From the NCBI GenBank assembly GCA_009919175.1, contig RGCL01000018.1, positions 1-42,842 on the forward strand: a stretch of DNA of 42,842 nt, given 5' to 3'. A program made the translations under genes and the position numbers. This DNA comes from Betaproteobacteria bacterium. GTDB taxonomy: Bacteria > Pseudomonadota > Gammaproteobacteria > Burkholderiales > Burkholderiaceae_C. This document shows positions 17,619-26,909 of this stretch, one piece after another. The first letter of the stretch is position 1, and the number at the start of each line of letters is the position of its first letter. Under the pieces are notes generated by a model that was not told where the DNA came from, searched no databases, and saw nothing but the letters and a program-made list of their open reading frames with translations.

Positions 17619-19823
17619 ATGAACTTCCCCGACATCCGCATCCTGCGCACGCGCCATCTGCGAGGCCCCAGCATTTGGACCTACCGCCCGGTGGTCGAGG
17701 CCTGGGTGGACATTGGTCCGCTGGAGGATCACCCCTCCAACCGCCTGCCTGGCTTTAACGAGCGTTTACAAAGCCTGTTGCCCGGTCTGGTGGAACACCG
17801 CTGCGGCATTGGCGAGCGTGGCGGCTTTTTGTTGCGCCTGGCCGATGGCACGTGGCCGGGGCACATCATGGAACACGTTGCGATCGAGTTGCAAAACCTC
17901 GCTGGCATGCAAACCGGTTTTGGCAAGGCACGCGAAACCAGCCAGCGTGGCGTCTACAAGGTGGTGATCCGCACCCGCCAGCCCGAGGTGGGTCTGGCTG
18001 CCCTCGAAGCCGCGCGCGACATCGTCATGGCGTGCATCCGCAACACCCCCATCGACCTCGCGCGCATCGTGGCGCAACTCACCGACAAGGTCGATCGCCT
18101 GTGCCTGGGTCCCAGCACCGCCAGCATCGTCGATGCGGCCACCGACCGGGGCATCCCCAACATCCGCCTCACCGATGGCAACCTGGTGCAGCTTGGTCAC
18201 GGTGCCAAACAGCGCCGAATCTGGACAGCCGAGACCGACAAAACCAGTGCCATTGCCGAAAACATCTCCAGTGACAAAGACCTCACCAAGCGGCTGCTGT
18301 CGCAATGCGGTGTGCCCGTGCCTCAGGGGCAGGTGGTGCAGTCCCCGGATGAAGCTTGGGAGGTGGCGCAGTCTTTGGGGCTGCCTGTGGTGGTCAAACC
18401 CAGTGATGCCAACCACGGACGCGGGGTTGCGCTGGAGTTGCGACATGAAGCCGAGGTGAAAGCCGCGTTTGACGTGGCCCAGCACGAAGGCAGCGAGGTC
18501 ATGGTCGAGAACTTCATCCAGGGCGAGGAACACCGATTGCTGGTCGTGGGCGACCGCATGGTGGCTGCCGCCAAAGGCGAAATGGCCACCATCGTGGGCG
18601 ATGGCGTGCACACTGTGGAGCAGCTCATCGAGACGCAGATCAACTCAGATCCGCGCCGGGGCGAGGAAGAGGACTTCCCCCTGGACACCATCCGCCTGAG
18701 CGAACACCACAACGCGGTGCTCGAAATTGAACGCCAGGGCCTCACACCCAGCAGCATCCCCGAGGCTGGCCGGCGCGTGATCATCCAGCGCAACGGCAAC
18801 ATGAATCACGATGTCACCGACCTGGTTCACCCCGATGTGGCCGCCACGGTGTGTCTGGCTGCGCGCGTGGTGGGGCTGGACATCGCCGGCATTGACATGG
18901 TGGCCTCGGACATCTCCCGCCCCTTGCACGAGCAAGGCGGCGCGATTGTGGAAGTCAATGCAGGACCAGGCCTGCTCATGCACCTCAAGCCCGAGCATGG
19001 CAAGCCCCGTCCGGTGGGCCAAGCGATTGCCGACCACCTCTTCAAGCCCAACGACAACGGGCGCGTGCCCATCGTGGGCGTGCTGGGCACCCAGGCCACC
19101 ACGCAGCTCGCCCACCTCATTGCCTGGCTCATCCACCTCAATGGCGCTCAAACCGGGCTGGCCTGCAGCAATGGCCTCTACATCAACGAAAGCAAGATCC
19201 GCACGGGCGACGCGACACACTTTGACGAGGCCCAGACCCTGCTCATCAACCGCAGCATCGAAGCGGCTGTGTTCGAAACCCGCACCATCCACATCCTCAA
19301 CGACGGCCTGCCCTACGACCGATGCCGTGTTGGCGTGGTGACCGACGGCTGCCACACCCAAGGGCTGGAAGACCACGACATCCAGACCCCTGAGCAATTG
19401 CGCTCGGTGATCCGCACCCAGGTTGATGTGGTCCTGCCCGACGGCGCTGCGGTGCTCAATGCCGACGACCCCGCCGTGGTGGAGCTGGCTGATTTGTGCG
19501 ATGGCGAGGTCATCTTCTACTCGCCCAAATCCAACAACCCTGTGCTGGCCAAGCACAGGCAACAAGGTCAGCGTGCCGTCACCATCGTCGACAACGAGGT
19601 GGTCCTCAAGCGCGGCGAACAAACCACGGTGCTCTTTAACCTGAGCATGCCCGCCATTGCCAAGCTGATCAAACAAGAACAGGTGAGTCACCCCACCTTG
19701 CTTGCAGCCTGTGCCAGCGCCTGGGCCATGGACATCAGCCCTGCGCTCATCCGCGCCGGACTCAAGAATTTCGGTCAACCCCCTCAACGTGTGGTCAGCC
19801 AAATGGCACACGTCAACGCCTAA
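17619..19823 (+). CDS. cphA': Cyanophycin synthetase-like protein CphA' (Mur-ligase site degenerate)
   Basis: A 734-residue paralogue of the downstream CphA, with the same order: N domain (about 1-160), ATP-grasp domain (about 210-480) and Mur-ligase-like domain (from about 485). The ATP-grasp part keeps VVKPSDANHGRGV and IVEVNAGPGLLMHL, but the STGG loop present in CphA is missing: residues 391-398 read RNGNMNHD. The Mur-ligase P-loop is GTQATTQ (490-496) instead of GTNGKTT, so the ATP-binding lysine is gone. The C-terminal domain is also shorter by about 100 residues. The N domain has HIMEH (82-86) followed by Glu90, a likely zinc site. It probably works with CphA as primer maker, dipeptide ligase or partner subunit; that role is inferred. 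Its stop overlaps the cphA start by one base. Confidence 0.9.
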   Translation: MNFPDIRILRTRHLRGPSIWTYRPVVEAWVDIGPLEDHPSNRLPGFNERLQSLLPGLVEHRCGIGERGGFLLRLADGTWPGHIMEHVAIELQNLAGMQTGFGKARETSQRGVYKVVIRTRQPEVGLAALEAARDIVMACIRNTPIDLARIVAQLTDKVDRLCLGPSTASIVDAATDRGIPNIRLTDGNLVQLGHGAKQRRIWTAETDKTSAIAENISSDKDLTKRLLSQCGVPVPQGQVVQSPDEAWEVAQSLGLPVVVKPSDANHGRGVALELRHEAEVKAAFDVAQHEGSEVMVENFIQGEEHRLLVVGDRMVAAAKGEMATIVGDGVHTVEQLIETQINSDPRRGEEEDFPLDTIRLSEHHNAVLEIERQGLTPSSIPEAGRRVIIQRNGNMNHDVTDLVHPDVAATVCLAARVVGLDIAGIDMVASDISRPLHEQGGAIVEVNAGPGLLMHLKPEHGKPRPVGQAIADHLFKPNDNGRVPIVGVLGTQATTQLAHLIAWLIHLNGAQTGLACSNGLYINESKIRTGDATHFDEAQTLLINRSIEAAVFETRTIHILNDGLPYDRCRVGVVTDGCHTQGLEDHDIQTPEQLRSVIRTQVDVVLPDGAAVLNADDPAVVELADLCDGEVIFYSPKSNNPVLAKHRQQGQRAVTIVDNEVVLKRGEQTTVLFNLSMPAIAKLIKQEQVSHPTLLAACASAWAMDISPALIRAGLKNFGQPPQRVVSQMAHVNA

Positions 19824-22396
19824 TGGACATCTCCCGCATCCGTCCCCTGCGCGGCCCCAACCTGTGGTCGCGCCACACTGCCATCGAAGCCCTGGTTCGA
19901 TGTGAATCCCCCACCGAACTGGTGCTGCCCAGCGTCATCGAAGCGCGCATGCGCCAGCGCTTTCCGGGCCTGGGTCTGTTTGCGCCCATTGATTCGCGCA
20001 GCCCCGTGAGCCTGGCTCATGCCCTGGAAACCGCCACGCTGTACTTGCAAATCCAGGCGGGCTGTCAGGTCACCTTCAGCCGCTCCACCCTCACGCCCGA
20101 AGCCGGGCTTTATCAGGTGGTGGTCGAGTACAGCGTCGAAGAAGTGGGACGCCTGGCCTTGACGCTGGCCGAAGCGCTTTGCCGCGCGGCCATGGATGAC
20201 ACCCCCTTCGATGCCCAAGCCGCACTCGACCAACTGCGTGAACTCGATGAGGATTTGCGCCTGGGTCCCTCCACCGACTCCATCGTGCAAGCGGCCATCA
20301 AACGCGGCATCCCGTATCGCCGCCTCACCGATGGCTCGCTGGTGCAATTTGGCTGGGGCAGCAAGCAGCGCCGCATCCAGGCCGCTGAGATCGATGCCAC
20401 CAGCGCCATTGCCGAATCGATTGCCCAGGACAAGGCACTCACCAAACGCTTGCTGCATGCAGCAGGGGTCCCAGTGCCCCTGGGCGAGATCGTGGAAGAA
20501 GAACACGAGGCCTGGCCTGCTGCCCAGCGCATCGGTTTGCCCGTGGTGGTCAAGCCCTTGGACGGCAACCAGGGCAAGGGTGTGACGGTCAACATCCGCA
20601 ATGAAGAAGAAGTGCGCCAGGCCTTTCGCAGTGCCAAGCGCTTTCGCGACAACGTGATCGTCGAGCGCTACTTGCCCGGCGGCGACTACCGCTTGTTGGT
20701 GGTGGGCGATCGCCTGGTGGCCGCTGCCCGGCGCGAGCCACCCCAGGTCATTGGCGACGGCATTTGCACCATCCGCGAGTTGGTCGACCAGGTCAACACC
20801 GATCCCCTGCGCGGCGATGGCCATGCCACCCCCCTCACCAAGATCCGCTTTGACGACATTGCCCTGGGCTGTCTGGCCGATCAAGGCCTCAAAGCCGATG
20901 ACATCCCGCCCAAGGGCGCACGGGTGATCCTGCGCAACAACGCCAACCTCTCCACCGGCGGCACCGCCACCGACGTCACTGACGAAGTCCATCCCCAGGT
21001 GGCCGCCAGCGCTGTTCGCGCCGCACAAATGGTGGGGCTGCATGTGTGCGGGGTTGATGTGGTGTGCGAGAGCGTGCTCAAACCCCTGGAGGAGCAATCG
21101 GGCGGCATCGTCGAGGTCAATGCCGCACCTGGCTTGCGCATGCACCTGCGCCCCTCCTTTGGCAAAGGCCGTCAAGTGGGCGAGGCCATCGTCGACACCG
21201 TCTTTGCCCCTGGTGAAGATGGCCGCATCCCCGTGGTGGCCGTCACCGGCACCAATGGCAAGACCACCACGGTTCGCCTCATTGCCCATTTGTTCCGCTG
21301 CAGCGGCTTGCGCGTGGGCATGACCAACACCGACGGCGTGACCGTCAATGGGCGCGTGATCGACACGGGCGATTGCTCAGGCCCGCGCAGCGCGCGCAAC
21401 GTGCTCATGCACCCCGACGTGGACGCCGCCGTTTTGGAAACCGCGCGCGGCGGCATGCTGCGCGAAGGCCTGGCCTTTGACCGCTGCAGCGTGGCTGTGG
21501 TGACCAACATCGGCATGGGCGACCATCTCGGGCTCAACTACATCACCACCGTGGAAGACCTCGCGGTGCTCAAGCGCGTCATCGTGCAAAACGTCGCCCC
21601 CAGCGGCATGGCTGTGCTCAATGCCTCGGACCCCATCGTGGTGGCCATGGCGCCGCATTGCCCAGGCGAAGTCACCTTTTTTGCCATCGACCCTCACCAC
21701 CCCGTGCTGGCCACCCACCGTGCCCAGGGCAAGCGCGTGGTCTTTGTGGAAGACGACGAGATCGTGGCCATGCAGGGCAAGATGCAAATGCGCTTCTCGC
21801 TCTCCAACATCCCCCTCACCCACCACGGCTCCATCGACTTTCAGGTTGAAAACGCCATGGCAGCGATTGCCGCCGCCTGGGCAAGCCAGGTCAGCTGGGA
21901 TCACATCGCATCGGGGCTGGCCAGCTTTGTGAGCGACCACAACGCGGTGCCGGGGCGTTTCAACGTGTTCCATTACCGCGGGGCGACCCTCATTGCCGAC
22001 TATGGTCACAACCCCGATGCCATCAAGGCCCTGGTGCAGGCGGTGAGCAACATGCCCGCCGAGCGCCGCATGGTGGTCATCAGCGGCGCGGGCGACCGTC
22101 GCGACGAGGACTTGCGCGAGCAAACCCGTTTGATTGGCGACGCCTTTGACGATGTCATCCTCTACCAGGATGCCTGCCAACGCGGCCGCAAGGATGGCGA
22201 AGTGCTGGCCTTGCTGCGCGATGGCCTCAAAGCCGCCAAGCAAACCCGCAGCGTCGAAGAGATCCGTGGCGAGTTCCTCGCCATTGACCGCGCCCTCGAA
22301 CGCCTCTCGCCAGGTGACTTGTGCCTCATCCTCATCGACCAGGTGGACGCGGCCTTGGCACACATCAATCAGCGCGTGGCGTCTGTCACGGCCTGA
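19823..22396 (+). CDS. cphA: Cyanophycin synthetase CphA
   Basis: ATP-dependent ligase that builds cyanophycin (multi-L-arginyl-poly-L-aspartate), a nitrogen and carbon reserve stored as cytoplasmic granules. At 857 residues it has the normal length. The ATP-grasp domain, which adds Asp to the backbone, has VVKPLDGNQGKGV, the STGG loop (377-380) and IVEVNAAPGLRMHL. The Mur-ligase domain, which adds Arg to the side chain, has the intact P-loop GTNGKTT (476-482), DAAVLETARGG and DYGHNPDA. In the N domain the site aligned with HIMEH of CphA' reads HALET (66-70), so the second histidine is lost and a primer-generating activity is unlikely. Its ATG shares one base with the cphA' stop (TAATG). Confidence 0.97.
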   Translation: MDISRIRPLRGPNLWSRHTAIEALVRCESPTELVLPSVIEARMRQRFPGLGLFAPIDSRSPVSLAHALETATLYLQIQAGCQVTFSRSTLTPEAGLYQVVVEYSVEEVGRLALTLAEALCRAAMDDTPFDAQAALDQLRELDEDLRLGPSTDSIVQAAIKRGIPYRRLTDGSLVQFGWGSKQRRIQAAEIDATSAIAESIAQDKALTKRLLHAAGVPVPLGEIVEEEHEAWPAAQRIGLPVVVKPLDGNQGKGVTVNIRNEEEVRQAFRSAKRFRDNVIVERYLPGGDYRLLVVGDRLVAAARREPPQVIGDGICTIRELVDQVNTDPLRGDGHATPLTKIRFDDIALGCLADQGLKADDIPPKGARVILRNNANLSTGGTATDVTDEVHPQVAASAVRAAQMVGLHVCGVDVVCESVLKPLEEQSGGIVEVNAAPGLRMHLRPSFGKGRQVGEAIVDTVFAPGEDGRIPVVAVTGTNGKTTTVRLIAHLFRCSGLRVGMTNTDGVTVNGRVIDTGDCSGPRSARNVLMHPDVDAAVLETARGGMLREGLAFDRCSVAVVTNIGMGDHLGLNYITTVEDLAVLKRVIVQNVAPSGMAVLNASDPIVVAMAPHCPGEVTFFAIDPHHPVLATHRAQGKRVVFVEDDEIVAMQGKMQMRFSLSNIPLTHHGSIDFQVENAMAAIAAAWASQVSWDHIASGLASFVSDHNAVPGRFNVFHYRGATLIADYGHNPDAIKALVQAVSNMPAERRMVVISGAGDRRDEDLREQTRLIGDAFDDVILYQDACQRGRKDGEVLALLRDGLKAAKQTRSVEEIRGEFLAIDRALERLSPGDLCLILIDQVDAALAHINQRVASVTA

Positions 22397-24903
22397 ATCC
22401 CCAGCGGGTGTTGCCAATAGCGCCGCCGCTGGTGGCGCTCACATTGCAATTGCCCAGCCCTCACCGATTCCCACTTCATCGCCCCGCATGCGGGCGTGGC
22501 CACCACCTCGGCACCCGAGTCCCTCAAGGCCTGCACCACTGAGGCATGAGGGTGGCCATGGGGATTGAGGTGGCCAGCCTGGATCAAGGCCCAGCGTGGC
22601 GAGACGGCTTGAAGAAAGGCCGGGCTGCTCGATGAGCGGCTGCCATGGTGCCCCACCAGCAAAACCTCGGAGCGCAGCACCGTGCCCGCGTCGAGCAGGG
22701 CCTGTTCGTCGCGCATCTCCAGGTCGCCCATGAGCAGCACCGAGCCCGATGCAGCCTGCACCCGCACCACGCAGCTTTGACGGTTGGTGGGGCGCTGGTT
22801 GTCGATGACCAGCGGGTGCAGCACTTCAAATCGCACCCCATCCACCCACCAGCGCTGGCCACGCAGACAGACCCGCCCTGGGCGCAGTTGATGCAGACGA
22901 TGCCAGGGGGGCAATGACCCCAGCCAGGTCAGCTGGGGGTGGGCTCCAAGCACGGCCATGGCACCGCCCACATGGTCTGCATCGGCATGACTCAGGATGA
23001 GGCCATGGAGGGGCCAACCCAGGGCACGCAGCATGGGCAAGAGCACCTGCTCGCCCGCGTTCCAGCCGCCATCCAGACCCGGACCTGCGTCGTACAACCA
23101 GGTCTGGTGCCGGGTGCGCAAGACCACGGCCTGGCCTTGACCCACATCGACCACCCACAGGCTCAACTCGCCCCAGGCCGGCACGGGCGCGGACGCGCTC
23201 AAGAGCGGCCATACGGCCAGCACGCCCCACCAGCGCCAGCGCCAAGGCCAGGGGTCCCACACCAGCACCATCGCCCCCAGCACCGCCAACACCATCCAGA
23301 CCGGATGCGCAGTTGGCCACCACCCCACCGACCAGTCCCAGGCGGCCATCCATTGCAAGACTTCGCGCATCCATCCCACGGCAGACATGGCCCACCCCAG
23401 CGCTGTCCCCCACCACACCGAGGCCACCGCCAGGGGCAAGACCACCAGCGACACCCAGGGAATGGCCCACAGGTTCACCAGCGCAGCCACCCAGGACAGC
23501 TGACCAAAAAACACCCAAGTGAGGGGCAGCATCAGCAGACTCACCCGCCACTGGGTGCGCGCCCCCTGAACCATGCGCCAAGCCAGCGAGCGCAAGCCCT
23601 GGCCTTTCACAGGCTGTAATGGTGTTTCAACCAGCAACACACCCACAGCCAAAAAGCTCAGCCAAAACCCCGCCGACAACAGGCTGGTGGGCTGCCACAG
23701 GGCGATGACCGCCGCAATGCCCAGCCATTGCGTGATCCATGGCCAGTGATGACCCCGCCACTTGAGCAGCACCACCAGCGCCAGCATCCCCACCGTGCGC
23801 TGCGCAGGCAAGCCCCAGCCACTGAACAAGGCATAGGCCAGCGAAGCCAGCAAGCCCAGCACCGAGGCGGCCTGGGGTGCGGGCCACCTGAGGCTCCACG
23901 ACCAGCCCTGTCCATCTGCCCAGTGCCACAGGCGGCGCACCAGGGCCGCCACCAGCAAAGACCAGGCGGTGATGTGCAGCCCCGAGATGCTCATGAGGTG
24001 GGCAATGCCGGTGTCGCGATACAAGCGCCAATCGCTGGGGGCAATCGCCGATTGATCGCCCATCAGCAAGGCCAGCACCACACCAAAGTTGAGGGTCTGG
24101 GTTGGCGAGCTGGCCTCAGTGGCTGTGGCTTGAACTTGATCCAAGCGCTGCAGCAATTGGTCGCGCACGCGCTCGCGCCAGCGCTCGACCAGGACCTCGA
24201 GTGACCCAAGTGGTGCCTCTTGTGCGCCAAGGAGGCGCTGGGCTTGGGGCGCGTCGCGGCGCTGGGTGACGCTGCCCCAAACTTGCACGCCTTGCGCCCA
24301 GGCACGCAATTCGGCATCGTCGCCATGCGGATTGAAAAACCCATGAGGCGCTTTGACCCTGAGTGGCCAGCGCCACACCTCGCCCACCCTTGGCGCCGCA
24401 TCGCTGGCCGCGTAGGGCACGCTCACCCGCATGAGCGGTGGCAGGGTGAAAGACAAGGATGAACCGTCCAGGGCGGTGGCGTGCGAGACCGCCACCTTGA
24501 AGCGCCAGCCCGATTCCATGCGCTGCGGCAGGCTCAGGATCTGCCCTTGCACCAGCAGGCGCTGGCCTTCGGCTTGCAGGGGCAAGGCCTGTTCAAGCTG
24601 GGTCTGGGCGCGGTGATTCGCCCACGACCACGCCAGCGCGCCCACGCCCCAGGCGGGGTGCAGCAGAGCCGCTGCGGCCAGGTGCGCCGCCAGGGACCAG
24701 GACCAGGTGCCCGGGTGTTGCCACTGCATGAGGCGGCGCGGGGTGGACATGAGCACCGCCCCCAAGACCATGCCCCCCAACCCCAGGATGGCAATGAAAA
24801 GCGACCAGCTCGGATGCGGCAATTGAGCCTGCTGCAAATGCAAGCCCGTGGCCAGCAGCACCACCACAAAAACGGGGGTGATCCAAAGCGTCTGAACTGG
24901 CAT
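22369..24903 (-). CDS. comEC: DNA internalization protein ComEC/Rec2
   Basis: Polytopic inner-membrane protein that carries single-stranded DNA into the cytoplasm during natural transformation, 844 residues. Order seen: N-terminal membrane segments, a periplasmic OB-like domain (about 110-230), the competence membrane domain with MSISGLHITAWSLL, and a C-terminal metallo-beta-lactamase domain with HADADH (639-644), LLMGDLEMRDEQAL and LLVGHHGSRSSSS. All the usual parts are present, so it appears functional. Its last 28 bases overlap the end of cphA on the other strand. No other competence gene is nearby, which is normal for comEC. Confidence 0.95.
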   Translation of the reverse strand: MPVQTLWITPVFVVVLLATGLHLQQAQLPHPSWSLFIAILGLGGMVLGAVLMSTPRRLMQWQHPGTWSWSLAAHLAAAALLHPAWGVGALAWSWANHRAQTQLEQALPLQAEGQRLLVQGQILSLPQRMESGWRFKVAVSHATALDGSSLSFTLPPLMRVSVPYAASDAAPRVGEVWRWPLRVKAPHGFFNPHGDDAELRAWAQGVQVWGSVTQRRDAPQAQRLLGAQEAPLGSLEVLVERWRERVRDQLLQRLDQVQATATEASSPTQTLNFGVVLALLMGDQSAIAPSDWRLYRDTGIAHLMSISGLHITAWSLLVAALVRRLWHWADGQGWSWSLRWPAPQAASVLGLLASLAYALFSGWGLPAQRTVGMLALVVLLKWRGHHWPWITQWLGIAAVIALWQPTSLLSAGFWLSFLAVGVLLVETPLQPVKGQGLRSLAWRMVQGARTQWRVSLLMLPLTWVFFGQLSWVAALVNLWAIPWVSLVVLPLAVASVWWGTALGWAMSAVGWMREVLQWMAAWDWSVGWWPTAHPVWMVLAVLGAMVLVWDPWPWRWRWWGVLAVWPLLSASAPVPAWGELSLWVVDVGQGQAVVLRTRHQTWLYDAGPGLDGGWNAGEQVLLPMLRALGWPLHGLILSHADADHVGGAMAVLGAHPQLTWLGSLPPWHRLHQLRPGRVCLRGQRWWVDGVRFEVLHPLVIDNQRPTNRQSCVVRVQAASGSVLLMGDLEMRDEQALLDAGTVLRSEVLLVGHHGSRSSSSPAFLQAVSPRWALIQAGHLNPHGHPHASVVQALRDSGAEVVATPACGAMKWESVRAGQLQCERHQRRRYWQHPLGIQAVTDATR

Positions 24904-25004
24904 GAGGCCCCTTTGTGTTGAGGCCTGAGCGGCCCACTCGAAGGGGGCAATGTAGGAACAAACCCGCCTGGGCAGGTGAAGCCCGGCTCACGCTGAAAGC
25001 GACT

Positions 25005-25442
25005 TCAACCCGAGGGGAGTTGGTCGTTGGCGGGGCACACCTGGCGCCTGAGCTGGGCCACGTAGGTGCTGGGGCGTATGGCGTTGCCTGGTCGACGCCA
25101 ATCGGGAGCGTCAAAGGCCACCAGTTCCTGACCCTTGCCCTGGGCTTTTTCAAACAGGCTCACCGACAGGACCGCTGCCGTGTCCTTGGCGCAGTCGATG
25201 CGCCAGCGCTCCATGCGTGAGGCATATTCCTTGTCGCTCACGCGGATGGGCTCAGACAAGTCCAGCAAAACCCAGGCAAACCGGTTGATGCTCTGCCGCC
25301 CCACAGATTGCTTGTCAAAAAAGGCGTTGACGCCTTCTTCCTTGAGCAACTCAGCCCATTGCGCATGCGCCAAGCCCGTGCCGGCGAGACCCACCGTCAC
25401 CAGGGCGCATGCTGCAACAAAGCGTTTGCGATTGATTTCCAT
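25005..25442 (-). CDS. Small secreted protein, surface-adhesin E-like
   Basis: A 145-residue exported protein. ATG 25442 gives a classic signal peptide (MEINRKRF, a hydrophobic stretch, then LAHA with probable cleavage after Ala27); the frame is open further upstream but the added residues look non-coding. The mature part starts QWAELLKEEGVNAFFDKQSV and contains ASRMERWRIDC and a C-terminal RRQVC, two cysteines that could form a disulfide. This W...D...C...C spacing recalls the adhesin E (Haemophilus protein E) Pfam family, which in most proteobacteria is annotated without a known role. It is divergent from the RidA gene and lies 101 bases upstream of comEC on the same strand. Confidence 0.75.
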   Translation of the reverse strand: MEINRKRFVAACALVTVGLAGTGLAHAQWAELLKEEGVNAFFDKQSVGRQSINRFAWVLLDLSEPIRVSDKEYASRMERWRIDCAKDTAAVLSVSLFEKAQGKGQELVAFDAPDWRRPGNAIRPSTYVAQLRRQVCPANDQLPSG

Positions 25443-25546
25443 GTGCTGCGTATCGGATGGAGGCGGGGTTTCTTGAGTGACGCACCCTGGCCTGGGCTTG
25501 GACAACAATAGCGATGTTGTACAGATTTCAATCAAGGACTGCCCCC

Positions 25547-25999
25547 ATGACCCCACAAGACCAACTCAAAGCCCTGGGCATTGAACTGCCCCCCGTGGCC
25601 AAACCCGCAGCTGCCTATGTGCCCTTTGTGCAGACGGGCAACCTCATCTTCCTGAGCGGCCACATCGCCAGGCGCGACGGCAAGCCCTGGGTGGGGCAGC
25701 TCGGCGCAGGCATGACCACCGCCGAAGGCCAGCAGGCTGCACGCGCTGTGGCCATTGACCTCATGGGCACGTTGCAGGCCGCCGTGGGCGACCTCTCGCG
25801 CGTCAAGCGCATCGTCAAGCTCATGAGCCTGGTGAACTCCGCCCCCAGCTTCACCGAACACCACCTGGTCACCAACGGCTGCAGCGAACTCATTGGCCAG
25901 GTCTTTGGCGAGCAAGGCGCACATGCGCGCAGCGCGTTTGGCGTGGCCCAGTTGCCCATGGGCGCCTGTGTCGAAATCGAGATGATCGTCGAGGTCTGA
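25547..25999 (+). CDS. RidA family protein (YjgF/YER057c/UK114)
   Basis: A 150-residue protein of the RidA superfamily, small trimeric enzymes, several of which hydrolyse reactive enamine/imine intermediates to 2-oxo acids. Seen: FVQTGNLIFLSGHIARRDGKP, a long helix with AARAVAIDLMGTL, and the C-terminal strand ARSAFGVAQLPMGACVEIEMI, with an arginine where catalytic RidA proteins have it. It is longer than RidA itself (about 128) and fits the broader group with 150-155 residues. ATG 25547 (MTPQDQLK) is preferred over the upstream in-frame ATG at 25514. The next gene starts one base after its stop. Confidence 0.9.
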   Translation: MTPQDQLKALGIELPPVAKPAAAYVPFVQTGNLIFLSGHIARRDGKPWVGQLGAGMTTAEGQQAARAVAIDLMGTLQAAVGDLSRVKRIVKLMSLVNSAPSFTEHHLVTNGCSELIGQVFGEQGAHARSAFGVAQLPMGACVEIEMIVEV

Positions 26000-26000
26000 C

Positions 26001-26897
26001 ATGGACTGGCACCATGTCAACACGCCCTGGTTGCGCATCGCTTACGAGGACCACCACCGCCAAGGCCGTGGCCCCATCGTGCTCCTACACGGTTGGCCTG
26101 ACAGCACGCGCACCTGGCAAGGCGTGGTGCCCCTGCTGGTGCAAGCGGGCTGGCGCGTGATCGTGCCCGCGTTGCGCGGCTTTGCGCCCACGCAGTTCCT
26201 CGATGCCCAAACGCCGCGCAGTGGCCAACTCGCGGCGCTGGGGCGGGACTTGCTGGAGTTCATCGATGCGCTGGGGCTGCAGCGCCCCGTCTTGGTGGGG
26301 CATGACTGGGGCGCTCGCGCCGTGGCCAATGCCTGTGGGCTGCGAGCGGGTGTGGCCAGCCACATGGTGCTGGTGAGTTCGGGCTATGGCACCAACACCC
26401 CAGACCAGCCGCTGTCGCTGGAGCAGGTGCGCAACTACTGGTACCACTGGTTCATGGCCACACCGCGTGGTCAGCACACGGTGCGCACACAGGGCAAAGA
26501 CTTTGCCCGCATCATGTGGGACACCTGGGCGCCCGCAGGCTGGTATGACCCCGCTGAATTTGATGCAACCGCTCAGGCCTTTGACAACCCCGATTGGCCC
26601 GAGGTCACCTTGCATTCCTACACCCACCGCTGGGGCCATGCCAGCGGCAACCCCACCTACGAGCCTGATGACGCGGCGCTCAACCCCGCGCCCGTGCTCG
26701 ATGTGCCCACCCTCATGCTGCATGGAGAGGCCGATGGGGTGAACCCGCCTGCATCGTCGGCGGGCAAGGAAGGGTTTTTCAAGTCGCGTTACGAGCGCGT
26801 GCTGCTGCCCGGCATCGGCCACTTCCCGCAGCGCGAGAACCCTGAGTTGATTGCCCAGCACATCTTGCGGTTTGTACAAACCACCCCCTCATCCTGA
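26001..26897 (+). CDS. Alpha/beta-hydrolase, epoxide hydrolase or dehalogenase-like
   Basis: A 298-residue alpha/beta-hydrolase fold enzyme. HGWPDS (30-35) forms the oxyanion-hole region and GHDWGA (100-105) is the nucleophile elbow with Asp102, so it belongs with the Asp-nucleophile enzymes (epoxide hydrolases, haloalkane dehalogenases) and not the Ser esterases. A cap domain follows (QVRNYWYHWFMATPRG), then Asp244 in HGEADGV and His273 in GIGHFPQRE complete a likely catalytic set. It starts one base after ridA and is followed by the GDT1-type transporter after 12 bases. The natural substrate is unknown. Confidence 0.88.
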   Translation: MDWHHVNTPWLRIAYEDHHRQGRGPIVLLHGWPDSTRTWQGVVPLLVQAGWRVIVPALRGFAPTQFLDAQTPRSGQLAALGRDLLEFIDALGLQRPVLVGHDWGARAVANACGLRAGVASHMVLVSSGYGTNTPDQPLSLEQVRNYWYHWFMATPRGQHTVRTQGKDFARIMWDTWAPAGWYDPAEFDATAQAFDNPDWPEVTLHSYTHRWGHASGNPTYEPDDAALNPAPVLDVPTLMLHGEADGVNPPASSAGKEGFFKSRYERVLLPGIGHFPQRENPELIAQHILRFVQTTPSS

Positions 26898-26909
26898 AAC
26901 CCCATCATC

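Noticed and set aside
25443-25546. Promoter in the gap between the adhesin E-like gene and ridA (TTGGAC at 25498, TACAGA at 25520)
   Set aside because: The -10 match is poor and alternative hexamers nearby are as good, so no site can be chosen.
26898-26909. Possible yybP-ykoY manganese riboswitch before the GDT1-type gene
   Set aside because: Only 12 bases separate it from the alpha/beta-hydrolase gene, and no riboswitch-like sequence is seen there.
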